NCBI GenBank assembly: GCA_040768665.1
Contig: JAXGMN010000008.1
Span: 372,001-436,000, forward strand
From: JABWBD01 sp040768665
GTDB taxonomy: Bacteria > Planctomycetota > Planctomycetia > Pirellulales > Thermoguttaceae
Direction: 5' to 3'
DNA: 64,000 bases
A program made the position numbers and the translations under genes. Of this stretch, positions 27,103 to 34,879 are shown in pieces. Numbering within the stretch: position 1 is the stretch's first letter; each line of letters starts with the position of its first letter. The notes under the pieces are model-generated. The model was given only the letters and a program-made list of their open reading frames with translations. It was not told the origin of the DNA and searched no databases.

Positions 27103-27348
27103 GGTGACGCGACCGACTTTGGCGATCCGGTCAAGTTCACTCACGAAAAAGAGAACTCGCAATGGCGGAACGATGAGCACGCGCGTGGAGCCCTCTGCGA
27201 CGGCACCTCTGTCCGGAGCGTCGCCCGAAAGATGCTTATCGATGACATCCGCCGCGGCGGTGATCGCTCTGCGGTCCGACGCTTCCATCCAGAGCCGAGC
27301 CAGTTCGTCTTGAGCGTTCTCGTGCCATACCACGGTGTAGCGGATCAT
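27094..27348 (-). CDS. RelE/ParE-type toxin
   Basis: This 84-residue protein matches the RelE/ParE toxin fold: YTVVWHENAQDELARLW at the start, a helical middle (AADVIDKHLSGDAPDRG) and a C-terminal strand pair ending in LRVLFFVSELDRIAKVGRVTRA, which resembles the RVLFFV-D core of the family. Such toxins cleave ribosome-bound mRNA or poison gyrase; which applies is unclear. Its ATG overlaps the antitoxin stop by four bases (ATGA), the usual arrangement for a type II pair. Confidence 0.75.
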   Translation of the reverse strand: MIRYTVVWHENAQDELARLWMEASDRRAITAAADVIDKHLSGDAPDRGAVAEGSTRVLIVPPLRVLFFVSELDRIAKVGRVTRA

Positions 27349-27563
27349 CCCTGCTCCAGCGACTTCAGATGATCGAGCACTTGCTGCGTCGTATACCAGG
27401 GTCCGCTGGAATCGAGCCTTCGGCGCACCTCTTCAAGTTCCGCCCTGTCTACGGGTCGCGACACGTAACCCAGCAGCCTGCCCTGGGGATCCCGGATCTC
27501 CACGGCGCCCGTGCCAGCCTGAAAGGCTTGCCACTGCTGATCATTCAAAACGATTTGGGTCAT
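27345..27563 (-). CDS. Putative antitoxin of the RelE/ParE-type pair
   Basis: This 72-residue protein precedes and overlaps the toxin gene by four bases. It begins MTQIVLNDQQWQAF and has a short beta-rich part (VEIRDPQGRLLGYV) and a charged helical C-terminal half (RAELEEVRRRLDSSGPWYTTQQVLDHLKSL), which would wrap the toxin. I do not recognise a DNA-binding motif. The ATG at 27563 follows an AGAAGG site; the longer frame from 27740 is antisense to the DUF4058 remnant. Confidence 0.7.
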   Translation of the reverse strand: MTQIVLNDQQWQAFQAGTGAVEIRDPQGRLLGYVSRPVDRAELEEVRRRLDSSGPWYTTQQVLDHLKSLEQG

Positions 27564-27660
27564 TGCCGAGCCTTCTAAGGGAATTGGGGTCTCTTGCTCC
27601 ACTATAGACAATAGACCGCCGCGAGCCAACAACCGTGCGCCAAGCCATACGTCGGCTGGC

Positions 27661-28215
27661 GGGGTCGCCCGCCTGCATCTTCTAGCATCGGGCGGCAGCA
27701 GCAAGAAACCGCTCACGCGAGGACCGAAAGCCAGCATCATCGCCCGTGCGGAAGCCGCCGGCTATGCCCGGAAAGCAAACCGAATCACAGTTCGGCATCC
27801 GGACGGCGAGGTCGTTGCGATCATCGAGATCGTTTCGCCCGGCAATAAGGACAGCCAACATGCGATCCGCAGCTTTGCCCGCAAAGCGGCCGAATTCCTG
27901 CAAAACGGTGTGCATCTGCTGGTCGTCGACCTGTTTCCGCCGAGCCCGCGCGATCCACAGGGCATTCACAAGGTGATCTGGGACCGTCTGCGCGACGAAC
28001 CTTTCGCGCCGCCCCCCGACAAGCCGCTGACCGTCGTGGCTTACAAAGCGGGGCCGGAAACAGTCGCTTACGTGGAGCCGGTCGCCGTCGGCGACGCCTT
28101 GCCGGAGATGCCAATCTTCCTCGCAGCCGACCGCTATGTAGCGTGCCCGCTGGAAGCGACCTACCAGACGGCGTGGGACCAGTTTCCGACGCCGCTCAAG
28201 GCACCGCTGGAATAG
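27661..28215 (+). pseudogene. 5'-truncated DUF4058 family gene
   Basis: A rightward frame ending at TAG 28213-28215 encodes the C-terminal two-thirds of a DUF4058 protein: RKANRITVRHPDGEVVAIIE, IVSPGNKDSQHAIRSF, GVHLLVVDLFPPSPRDPQGI, PPDKPLTVVAYKAGP and the final LEATYQTAWDQFPTPLKAPLE. Complete family members have another roughly 80-100 residues at the N-terminus. Upstream the frame stays open through unrelated sequence toward the antitoxin gene, but has no ATG, GTG or TTG until GTG 27910, inside the domain. I conclude that the 5' part was lost, perhaps when the toxin-antitoxin/repeat patch arrived. The leftward 191-residue frame here is a shadow. Confidence 0.75.
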
Positions 28216-28266
28216 ATATCCCGCCCGACCGGTGCTCGAAGACGTGACGAAACTCAAATCAATGCG

Positions 28267-29202
28267 TCAACGCTTCTTCAGCGTAACACTCATCCCGCCG
28301 CCCTCCATGTAGAAGAGCGTCTCCAGTGCCGGATCAGTCGTGATGGCCTTCACGAACTCGGCGTCAGCCATCCGCGGATTCATATTATGGGCCATTATCA
28401 ATCCGCCGGGGCGGATCAGCGGTAGGGTCTTCTGAAGGTAGTCCAGGTAGCCCTGCTTGTCCGCATCGATGAAGACCAGATCGACCGGTCCCTTCAGATC
28501 GCGGACCGTCTCGTGCGCGTTCCCCTCGACGACCGTCACCGAATCGGCCACTCCGGCGGTGGCGAAATTCTGGCGAGCCAAGGCGGCGACGTCCGGGTCG
28601 ATTTCATGGGTGATCAGCTTCCCGCCGGTCTTGCGGAGTCCGTTGGCGATCCAGATCGCTGAAATCCCGTTGGAGGTGCCAATTTCGACAACCTTCTTGG
28701 CGCCGATTGCTTCCACCAGCAGTCGCAGCAACCGGCCGTCTTGCGGAGGGACGTTCATCATCCGCCCCTGCTTCCGATTGATCTCCTCCAGGCTGTCGAG
28801 GATCTTCTCTTCGACATCGTCGGCTGCCAGCGGCTCACCTTGCATTTCGAGGGACTGGCCCGCCTGCCCTGCACCGCGCGGCCGTCCGGGTCCCCTTCCT
28901 CCCGCGTCGCCGGGGCGGCCTGGTCTGCCGCGTCCGGGCATGGCGGGCCGCATTTCGTCGCGAGTGACCTTGCCGTCCTTATCCTTGTCGAGCTTCTTCA
29001 GCGATTCGGCAGCCCCGGCAATCTCCTCGGCCGAAAGTTCGCCATCGGCATTGGCATCCAGCGCGCTGATGGCCGGTATCCGCATCGGGTCGAATGGCCC
29101 GCCGCGCGGCCCTCCCGAACCTGGCCCCTGCGCGCAAAGCTCCACCGCCAAGGCCGACCATGCCAACGCCGCCATCACCAGAAAACCGATCGAACGTCTC
29201 AT
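28267..29202 (-). CDS. Exported EF-hand/class I SAM-dependent O-methyltransferase fusion
   Basis: This 311-residue protein has a signal peptide (residues 1-25), two EF-hand loops (D49-E60 in LDANADGELSAEE and D72-E83 in LDKDKDGKVTRDE), a Gly/Arg/Pro linker, then a complete O-methyltransferase domain of the catechol/caffeoyl-CoA type: SAM-binding VVEIGTSNGISAIWIA (171-186), THEIDPDVAALARQNF, and VFIDADKQGYLDYL. The ATG at 29202 follows GGAGGAA, and this start creates the signal peptide. An exported SAM-dependent enzyme is unexpected because SAM is cytoplasmic. The real target is unknown. Confidence 0.8.
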   Translation of the reverse strand: MRRSIGFLVMAALAWSALAVELCAQGPGSGGPRGGPFDPMRIPAISALDANADGELSAEEIAGAAESLKKLDKDKDGKVTRDEMRPAMPGRGRPGRPGDAGGRGPGRPRGAGQAGQSLEMQGEPLAADDVEEKILDSLEEINRKQGRMMNVPPQDGRLLRLLVEAIGAKKVVEIGTSNGISAIWIANGLRKTGGKLITHEIDPDVAALARQNFATAGVADSVTVVEGNAHETVRDLKGPVDLVFIDADKQGYLDYLQKTLPLIRPGGLIMAHNMNPRMADAEFVKAITTDPALETLFYMEGGGMSVTLKKR

Positions 29203-29240
29203 GCGATTCCTCCACGAAGGTCCAAAGTGGTTGAGATACC

Positions 29241-29332
29241 GTTGAAAAAGGGGAACAGGCACCGCAACATCTTGTCCCTGTTGTCAAATCAATCTACCAT
29301 CGGTTGCAGAGCCAGTCCCCTTTTTCAGCAGT
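29241..29332. repeat. AAAAAGGGG palindromic repeat, copy 1
   Basis: Left arm GTTGAAAAAGGGGAACAGGC (from 29241, continuing ACCGCAAC) and right arm 29303-29332 (GTTGCAGAGCCAGTCCCC followed by TTTTTCAGCAG) are near complements. The same unit, with its two arm types CAGGCACC and CTGGCTCC, recurs at 53764-53855 and 61293-61389. This copy is inverted relative to the other two. Confidence 0.8.
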
Positions 29333-29679
29333 CTCGTTGACGCGGGTCCTACTACATGGAACCTACGAGCGTGCGGGTGGTTCCGCGAATCAACGAATCC
29401 CCGGACTCACGAGTCTCCCATATTCCCGTCGCCGTAGATCGTCGAAAGCACTACCCGGCAGTTTGCCGTATCGACGTCTAAACCGATAGCGAGGCCGCGT
29501 GTCTAGGCATGGGCTCTCGTTTTTTGCGTTGCGATCCGGAAAAAACTCGGTGATACTGAAGACCTTCTCACGCAGTACGCCCCATCGGGGTGCACCGATA
29601 AAATACCCACGGGACCAGACAGGGGTAGCAGAGACCCAACCGGAAGTGGCTGGTCGGGCGGGAAGGGTAACCAGGAGAG
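29333..29679. other. Intergenic region upstream of the hybrid kinase
   Basis: About 350 bases hold no supported gene. A small stem-loop CGGCA-GTT-TGCCG lies near 29457-29469, and AAGGG plus AGGAG sites lie just before ATG 29680. No known riboswitch pattern was recognised. Confidence 0.4.
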
Positions 29680-32600
29680 ATGATCAACGACCAACAGAGG
29701 CACTGGGCTCATGTCGCCACGTGGATCGGCGGGGCGGGCGTGCTCGGTGGGTTGTATCTTCTACAACTCCACAACTATCTGCTGTTTCACACCCTGGTCG
29801 AGCTCGCCAGTGTCGCGGTGGCCTGCGCCGTCTTCATGGTGTTCTGGAACACGCGGCGATTTCTGAAAAACGGGTATTTCCTGTTCCTTGCCGTCGCTTG
29901 GATCTTCATTGCCGCCATCGACCTGCTGCACACGCTGACCTACAAGGGAATCGGAATCATTCCGGACGAGACGGCCGATCTGCCGACCCAACTCTGGATC
30001 GCCGCCAGATACCTGGAAGCCTTCTCGCTCCTGGCCGCTCCGCTATTCATCCGGCGGGCGCCGCGGGTTGGCATTTTGCTTGCCGTCTACGCCGCGATCA
30101 CGGGCATCCTTTTCGCATCGATCTTCTGGTGGCGAGTCTTTCCATCGTGTTTTCGCGAAGGGGTCGGACTGAGCCCTTTCAAGGTTGCCAGCGAGTACGT
30201 AATCTGCCTGGTCCTGGTAGCGGCGGTGGGACTGCTTCTCAGCAAACGACGAGAGTTCGACTCTCGCGTGCTGCGGCTGCTGATCGCAGCCACCTCGGTC
30301 ACAATCGCTTCCGAGCTTGCTTTTACGCGTTACGTTAGCGCCTATGGCCTCTCCAATTTCGTCGGACACATTCTGAAAATCGTCGCCTTCTATCTCATCT
30401 ATAAAGCAATCATCGAAATGAGCCTCCGGCGACCCTACAGTCTCCTCTTCCGCGAATTGCGAGAGAACCAAGAGGCTCTTCAGAAAAGCGAGGAGCGGTT
30501 TCGCATCCTTGCCGAAACCGTTCCGGATGCCATCTTCACCAGCCGCTCCGACGGCACGACGGATTATGCAAATCCGCGATTCTACGAAATTACCGGCCTG
30601 GCGAGGGCCGAGATCCTCGCCGGTCGCTGGACGGTCGCGCTGCACCCCGCCGATCGCGAAGCGATTGACGCGGATTGGAAGGCATCGCTTCAGACGGGAG
30701 TGCCGTTCGAAGGGGAACACCGCCTGTGCACCCGCGACGGTTCCTGCCGCTGGTTTCTCACTCGGGCACGGCCGATCCGCGACGAACAAGGCCAAATCGT
30801 CCGGTGGTTTGCCACCTGCACGGACATCGATGCCATCAAACGCATGGAACAACAACTTGCCGAGCGCGAGCAGGCTGCCGAAGCGGCCAACTGTGCCAAA
30901 AGCCAGTTCCTGGCCAACATGAGCCACGAGCTTCGCACGCCGATGAACGCGATACTCGGGATGACCGACCTGGCCCTCCGGGAGGAGCTGTCGCCGCTGG
31001 TTCGCGACTGCCTCGAAACCGCCAAGGAATCGGCCGACTCGCTCCTGGAACTGCTTAACGAGATTCTCGACCTGTCACGGATCGAGGCGGGCAGACTGCA
31101 GCTCGAGGCCGGCGAATTCTGGCTGCGGCCGCTGCTCGAAAAGACCGTTAAGGCATTGGGCATCCGCGCGTACCAGAAGGGGTTGGAGTTGATCCTCGAC
31201 GTGGCTCCGGACGTGCCGGACCGCCTGGTCGGCGATCCCACGCGGCTCCGCCAGGTCCTCACGAATCTCATCGGCAACGCGATCAAGTTCACTCACAACG
31301 GCCAGGTGATGCTCCGCGCGACGGTTGCCGAGAAGTGTCCGGAAAAAGCCATTCTAGAATTCGCCGTCGTCGACACCGGCATCGGCATCTCGCCGACGGA
31401 CCAGGAAAAGATCTTTGCTCCGTTTTCGCAGGCCGATGCCTCGACGACCCGCAAGTACGGTGGAACCGGCCTCGGGCTGGCCATCTCCCGAAAGCTGGTC
31501 GACTTGATGGGCGGGAAGCTCAAGGTCGACAGCAGCCTGGGCTCGGGAAGCACGTTTTCCTTCACCGCCGATTTCGGCTTGCCATCCGACGCATACGAGG
31601 AGCCGGAGTCGCTCAAGGCCGCCCGCGCCCGGCTTCGCCAGACGCCCATCCTCGTCGTCGAAGACAACGGTGCCAGCCGGCACACGCTGGAACAGATTCT
31701 GACGCAGTGGGAAATGAAGGCGGACTGCGTGGCCGATGTGCCGATGGCCTTGGCAAAACTGCACCAGGCTGCCGACAGCGGGCAGACATTTCCGCTTGTC
31801 CTCGCCAGCGCCATGCTGCCGGGAATCGATGGGTTCACACTCGCCGGCTGGGTCAAGAACGATCCGAAACTCGCCGGCTCCGTGATCCTGATGATCTCGC
31901 CAGTCGATCGGCAGGCGATGGCAGAACGCTCCGCCGAACTCGACGCGGTCTATCTGGATAAGCCGATTTCACAGTCCAACCTCTTGAATACCATTCTCCA
32001 GGTTCTTTCCGGAACCGAGCTACCCGTACGGCAGGCCGACACTCGCTCGGCGGCTCTCCGCCCGGAACCTTTGCGAAAGCTCCGCATCCTGCTGGCCGAA
32101 GACACGCCGGCCAACCAGAAACTGGTCGTGTACCTGCTCGGCAAACGGGGCCACTCTGTGAAAATCGCCCAAAACGGCAAGCATGCTTTGGAATTGCTCC
32201 GCCAGCAGCCATTTGACCTCGTGCTCATGGACGTTCAGATGCCCGTGATGGACGGGCTGCAAGCGACGGCAAAAATCCGCCAGTCGCCCGATCCGGCGAA
32301 GGCCGGCATTCCAATCGTTGCCATGACCGCCCACGCCCTGAGAGGAGACGACGAACGTTGCCTGGCGGCCGGCATGAACGGCTACCTCAGCAAGCCGATC
32401 GACGGAGAGGAACTCATCGCGACGGTAGAACGCGCGGCAGGCGATGGCACCCCTTCGAATGAGCCTCCCCGGCAACCAACAACGATCAGCCGTATGCCTG
32501 CCGACGAACTCCGGCCGCCGATTCCCGTCCAAGATGATCAAGACGACGCCCCCGAACCGGCGGCACCGCTGTTTGACCTGGAAGAGGCGGTGAGCAAGTG

Positions 32601-32958
32601 CTTCGGCAGGTACGACATGTTCCAAAAGATGGTCGAGTGCTTCTTTGAGGAAGCCGATCCGCTTCTCAACCAGATCCAAGCGGCACTCGACCGCGGCGAT
32701 GCCGAGCAGATCGCCACCGCCGTCCACCGCTTGAAAGGGACAATCGTCTACCTCGGTGCCCGGGCGGCTGCCGAGTCCGCAAAGCAAATCGAGCAACTCG
32801 GCCGTGCCGGCGAACTTGCTCTGCTGCCGAGCGCCATCGAAGAACTTCAGCAGCGTTGCAGAGAATTGATGGAAGCGCTGGCCCGACACCGCGGCGGCCC
32901 CGAAAAACAAGCGGGCCTCGCGGCCGATTCGAGTTCACGCGCCCCACAAGAGTGGTAG
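29680..32958 (+). CDS. Hybrid sensor histidine kinase (MASE3-like, PAS, HisKA, HATPase, two receivers, HPt)
   Basis: This 1092-residue kinase starts with about seven membrane helices (residues 10-250) resembling the MASE3 sensor domain, then a PAS domain (about 272-395), HisKA with phospho-site H416 in MSHELRTPMNAIL, HATPase (NLIGNAIKFT, DTGIGI, GTGLGLAISRKL), a first receiver (about 657-780), a second receiver (about 815-935, phospho-acceptor D851) and a C-terminal HPt domain with H1016 in AVHRLKGTIVY. In the first receiver, serine S710 stands where the acceptor aspartate should be (LASAMLPG), so it cannot be phosphorylated normally. No output domain exists, so it must pass phosphate to another protein. 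It lies just upstream of the hdr-mvh operon in the same direction. Confidence 0.9.
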   Translation: MINDQQRHWAHVATWIGGAGVLGGLYLLQLHNYLLFHTLVELASVAVACAVFMVFWNTRRFLKNGYFLFLAVAWIFIAAIDLLHTLTYKGIGIIPDETADLPTQLWIAARYLEAFSLLAAPLFIRRAPRVGILLAVYAAITGILFASIFWWRVFPSCFREGVGLSPFKVASEYVICLVLVAAVGLLLSKRREFDSRVLRLLIAATSVTIASELAFTRYVSAYGLSNFVGHILKIVAFYLIYKAIIEMSLRRPYSLLFRELRENQEALQKSEERFRILAETVPDAIFTSRSDGTTDYANPRFYEITGLARAEILAGRWTVALHPADREAIDADWKASLQTGVPFEGEHRLCTRDGSCRWFLTRARPIRDEQGQIVRWFATCTDIDAIKRMEQQLAEREQAAEAANCAKSQFLANMSHELRTPMNAILGMTDLALREELSPLVRDCLETAKESADSLLELLNEILDLSRIEAGRLQLEAGEFWLRPLLEKTVKALGIRAYQKGLELILDVAPDVPDRLVGDPTRLRQVLTNLIGNAIKFTHNGQVMLRATVAEKCPEKAILEFAVVDTGIGISPTDQEKIFAPFSQADASTTRKYGGTGLGLAISRKLVDLMGGKLKVDSSLGSGSTFSFTADFGLPSDAYEEPESLKAARARLRQTPILVVEDNGASRHTLEQILTQWEMKADCVADVPMALAKLHQAADSGQTFPLVLASAMLPGIDGFTLAGWVKNDPKLAGSVILMISPVDRQAMAERSAELDAVYLDKPISQSNLLNTILQVLSGTELPVRQADTRSAALRPEPLRKLRILLAEDTPANQKLVVYLLGKRGHSVKIAQNGKHALELLRQQPFDLVLMDVQMPVMDGLQATAKIRQSPDPAKAGIPIVAMTAHALRGDDERCLAAGMNGYLSKPIDGEELIATVERAAGDGTPSNEPPRQPTTISRMPADELRPPIPVQDDQDDAPEPAAPLFDLEEAVSKCFGRYDMFQKMVECFFEEADPLLNQIQAALDRGDAEQIATAVHRLKGTIVYLGARAAAESAKQIEQLGRAGELALLPSAIEELQQRCRELMEALARHRGGPEKQAGLAADSSSRAPQEW

Positions 32959-33319
32959 CCAGGTCTCATGGAATCCGCGTGATCGGAACCCCGTGCCCGG
33001 TCCTGCCGCACTCGGGAACAGAGGCGGATCGCCGAGGAAGAAATTCGAGACGGGAAGCTCTCTCCTCGCTAAGCACCTCCTATGCCGGCTGCCACGGATT
33101 CCCGTTACTCCCCCACGGATTTCCGTGGGGGAAAAACCTAAGGTCAATATCTAGCTCTGAAGGGTGTGTTTACGTAAACCTTTTTATCTTATGGGTTTGC
33201 GTAGAAGCACCGGCTGCCTGTTCCTTTCGGCACACACCTTGCTAAGAGGAGCAAACCGGTCATTTTGACCTGATTTCAAGGACTTGATGAGGCGCACGAG
33301 AAGGCGCCGGAGGAGATCG
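32959..33319 (+). promoter_or_regulatory. Leader region of the hdr-mvh operon
   Basis: This 360-base region holds the likely promoter of the operon. CCCCCACGG (33110-33118) pairs with CCGTGGGGG (33123-33131). A perfect 12-bp palindrome GTTTACGTAAAC lies at 33168-33179, followed by AT-rich TTTTTATCTTATG. The sequence AAGGGTGTGT near 33160 can pair with ACACACCTT near 33233-33241, making a folded leader possible. A GGAGGAG site precedes ATG 33320. The palindrome is a candidate operator; the binding protein is unknown. Confidence 0.5.
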
Positions 33320-33892
33320 ATGATTACCCAACACGCAGAGATGCGCGGCTCCGCGTTCCTCGAAGAGGTGATCGAGGCGACCCCGGGAGGGGAGCGGATC
33401 GTTCATTGCCTCCAATGCGGAAGCTGTGGCGGTTCCTGCCCCAACGGCGCCGACATGCAGTACACCCCCCGTACGATCTTCGCGATGATCAACGCCGACA
33501 AGCGAGAAGAGGTGCTGACGTCGAACACCATGTGGTGCTGTGTGTCGTGCTATTTCTGCACCACCCGCTGCCCGCAGCAGATTCCCATCACCGACGTCAT
33601 GTATTCGCTCAAGCGTCTGGCAATCCGCGACGGGCTGGCCCGCGACACCGACGCCCCAGCCCTGGCAAAGACCTTTACCGACTACGTGGAGAAGTACGGC
33701 CGCAGCTTCGAACTCGGGCTGGCCAGCCGCTTCTACCTGCTCAACAAGCCGTTCGCCATGGTGAAGATGGCGCCCATGGGTCTCTCCATGTTCACCAAGG
33801 GCCGCATGGCGCTGAGGCCGCACAAGATCAAGAAGATGGATCAACTCACGGCCATCATCAAGAAAGCTCGCGAGATCGGAGAAAAATCGTGA
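33320..33892 (+). CDS. hdrC: Heterodisulfide reductase subunit C (HdrC-like)
   Basis: This 190-residue iron-sulfur protein has the two [4Fe-4S] motifs of HdrC: CLQCGSCGGSCP and CVSCYFCTTRCP. HdrC passes electrons from HdrA to the catalytic HdrB subunit. ATG 33320 follows GGAGGAG; the 33284 frame start has a string of arginines and no site. It is the first gene of the six-gene operon and overlaps hdrB by four bases (GTGA). In methanogens the acceptor is the CoM-S-S-CoB disulfide, which planctomycetes are not known to make, so the true partner is unknown. Confidence 0.93.
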   Translation: MITQHAEMRGSAFLEEVIEATPGGERIVHCLQCGSCGGSCPNGADMQYTPRTIFAMINADKREEVLTSNTMWCCVSCYFCTTRCPQQIPITDVMYSLKRLAIRDGLARDTDAPALAKTFTDYVEKYGRSFELGLASRFYLLNKPFAMVKMAPMGLSMFTKGRMALRPHKIKKMDQLTAIIKKAREIGEKS

Positions 33893-34785
33893 AATACGCG
33901 TACTATCCTGGCTGCTCCATGGACTGCAACGCCGCCGCCTACGACGTCTCGATGCGGGCGGTGGCGGATCTCTTGGGCATCAAGCTCCTGGAAATCGACG
34001 ACTGGAACTGCTGCGGCGCGACCGAGTACTTTTCGCAGGACGAACTGGTGGCCTGCTCCGTCATTGCCCGCAACCTCGCCCTGATCGACCCGCAACTCGA
34101 CCAGGTCGTGGCGCCCTGTGCCGCCTGCTACTGCAACCTGGCGAAGACCGACAAGCTCATGGCCGAAGACCCGGCCATGAACAAGAAGGTCAACGAGGCC
34201 CTCGCCGCCGGCGGCCTGAAGTACAAGCCCGGCCGCGTCAAGGTTCGCCACCTGCTGGACGTGATCTACCACGATATCGGCGAAGCGGCCGTTCGCGACA
34301 AGGTTGTCAAGCCGCTTGCCGGCCTGCGGATTGCTCCCTATTACGGCTGCCAGGTCGTCCGGCCGTTGAAGGGCGCCGACAGCACCGAGTACCCGATGCA
34401 GATGGACGAGTTGTTCGGTTGGGTCGGCGCCGAAGTGGTCGACTATCCGGTGAAGGCCCACTGCTGCGGCGGCCACATGACCCAGATCAGCGAGCCGCAG
34501 GCGTTCGAGCTGCAGCGGCGTCTGCTCCAAAGCGCCGTCGAGTACAACGCCGACATGATCCTCTGCATGTGCCCGATGTGCCAGTTGAACCTCGACGCCT
34601 ACCAGAGCCGGGTCAACGGCATGTTCGGCACCGACTTCCATATGCCGATCATCTACTTCACCCAGATGCTCGGCGTGGCGTTCGGCATCGACATTTCGAA
34701 GCTCGGATTCGGCAAGGAGCTCGTGCTCGCCTCGCCGGTAATCAAGAGCAAACTGGAAGGCGCCAAAGCCGCCGTGGCAACCTGA
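33889..34785 (+). CDS. hdrB: Heterodisulfide reductase subunit B (HdrB-like)
   Basis: HdrB is the catalytic subunit that reduces disulfides at two unusual noncubane [4Fe-4S] clusters, each held by a CCG domain. Both CCG domains are complete: PGCSMDCN with NCCGATEYF (C41, C42) and CAACYCN, then HCCGGHMTQ and CMCPMCQLN. Length is 298 residues, as usual. The GTG start overlaps the hdrC stop. Intact cluster ligands argue for a working disulfide-type reductase on an unknown substrate. Confidence 0.93.
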   Translation: MKYAYYPGCSMDCNAAAYDVSMRAVADLLGIKLLEIDDWNCCGATEYFSQDELVACSVIARNLALIDPQLDQVVAPCAACYCNLAKTDKLMAEDPAMNKKVNEALAAGGLKYKPGRVKVRHLLDVIYHDIGEAAVRDKVVKPLAGLRIAPYYGCQVVRPLKGADSTEYPMQMDELFGWVGAEVVDYPVKAHCCGGHMTQISEPQAFELQRRLLQSAVEYNADMILCMCPMCQLNLDAYQSRVNGMFGTDFHMPIIYFTQMLGVAFGIDISKLGFGKELVLASPVIKSKLEGAKAAVAT

Positions 34786-34879
34786 GGACCGACATCGTAG
34801 CAGGCCGCGGACGGCATACGGCGCGTGCCTGCTACCTGAAAAAAACGAACACCGTACCTGATTGAACTGGAGAACGACC

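Noticed and set aside
27682..28257. Leftward 191-residue open frame
   Set aside because: The opposite strand carries clear DUF4058 motifs; this frame has none.
33110..33131. Perfect stem-loop as a rho-independent terminator of the hybrid kinase gene
   Set aside because: The stem is good but an A-run, not a T-run, follows on the plus strand, and no T-run follows on the minus strand, so termination is not supported.
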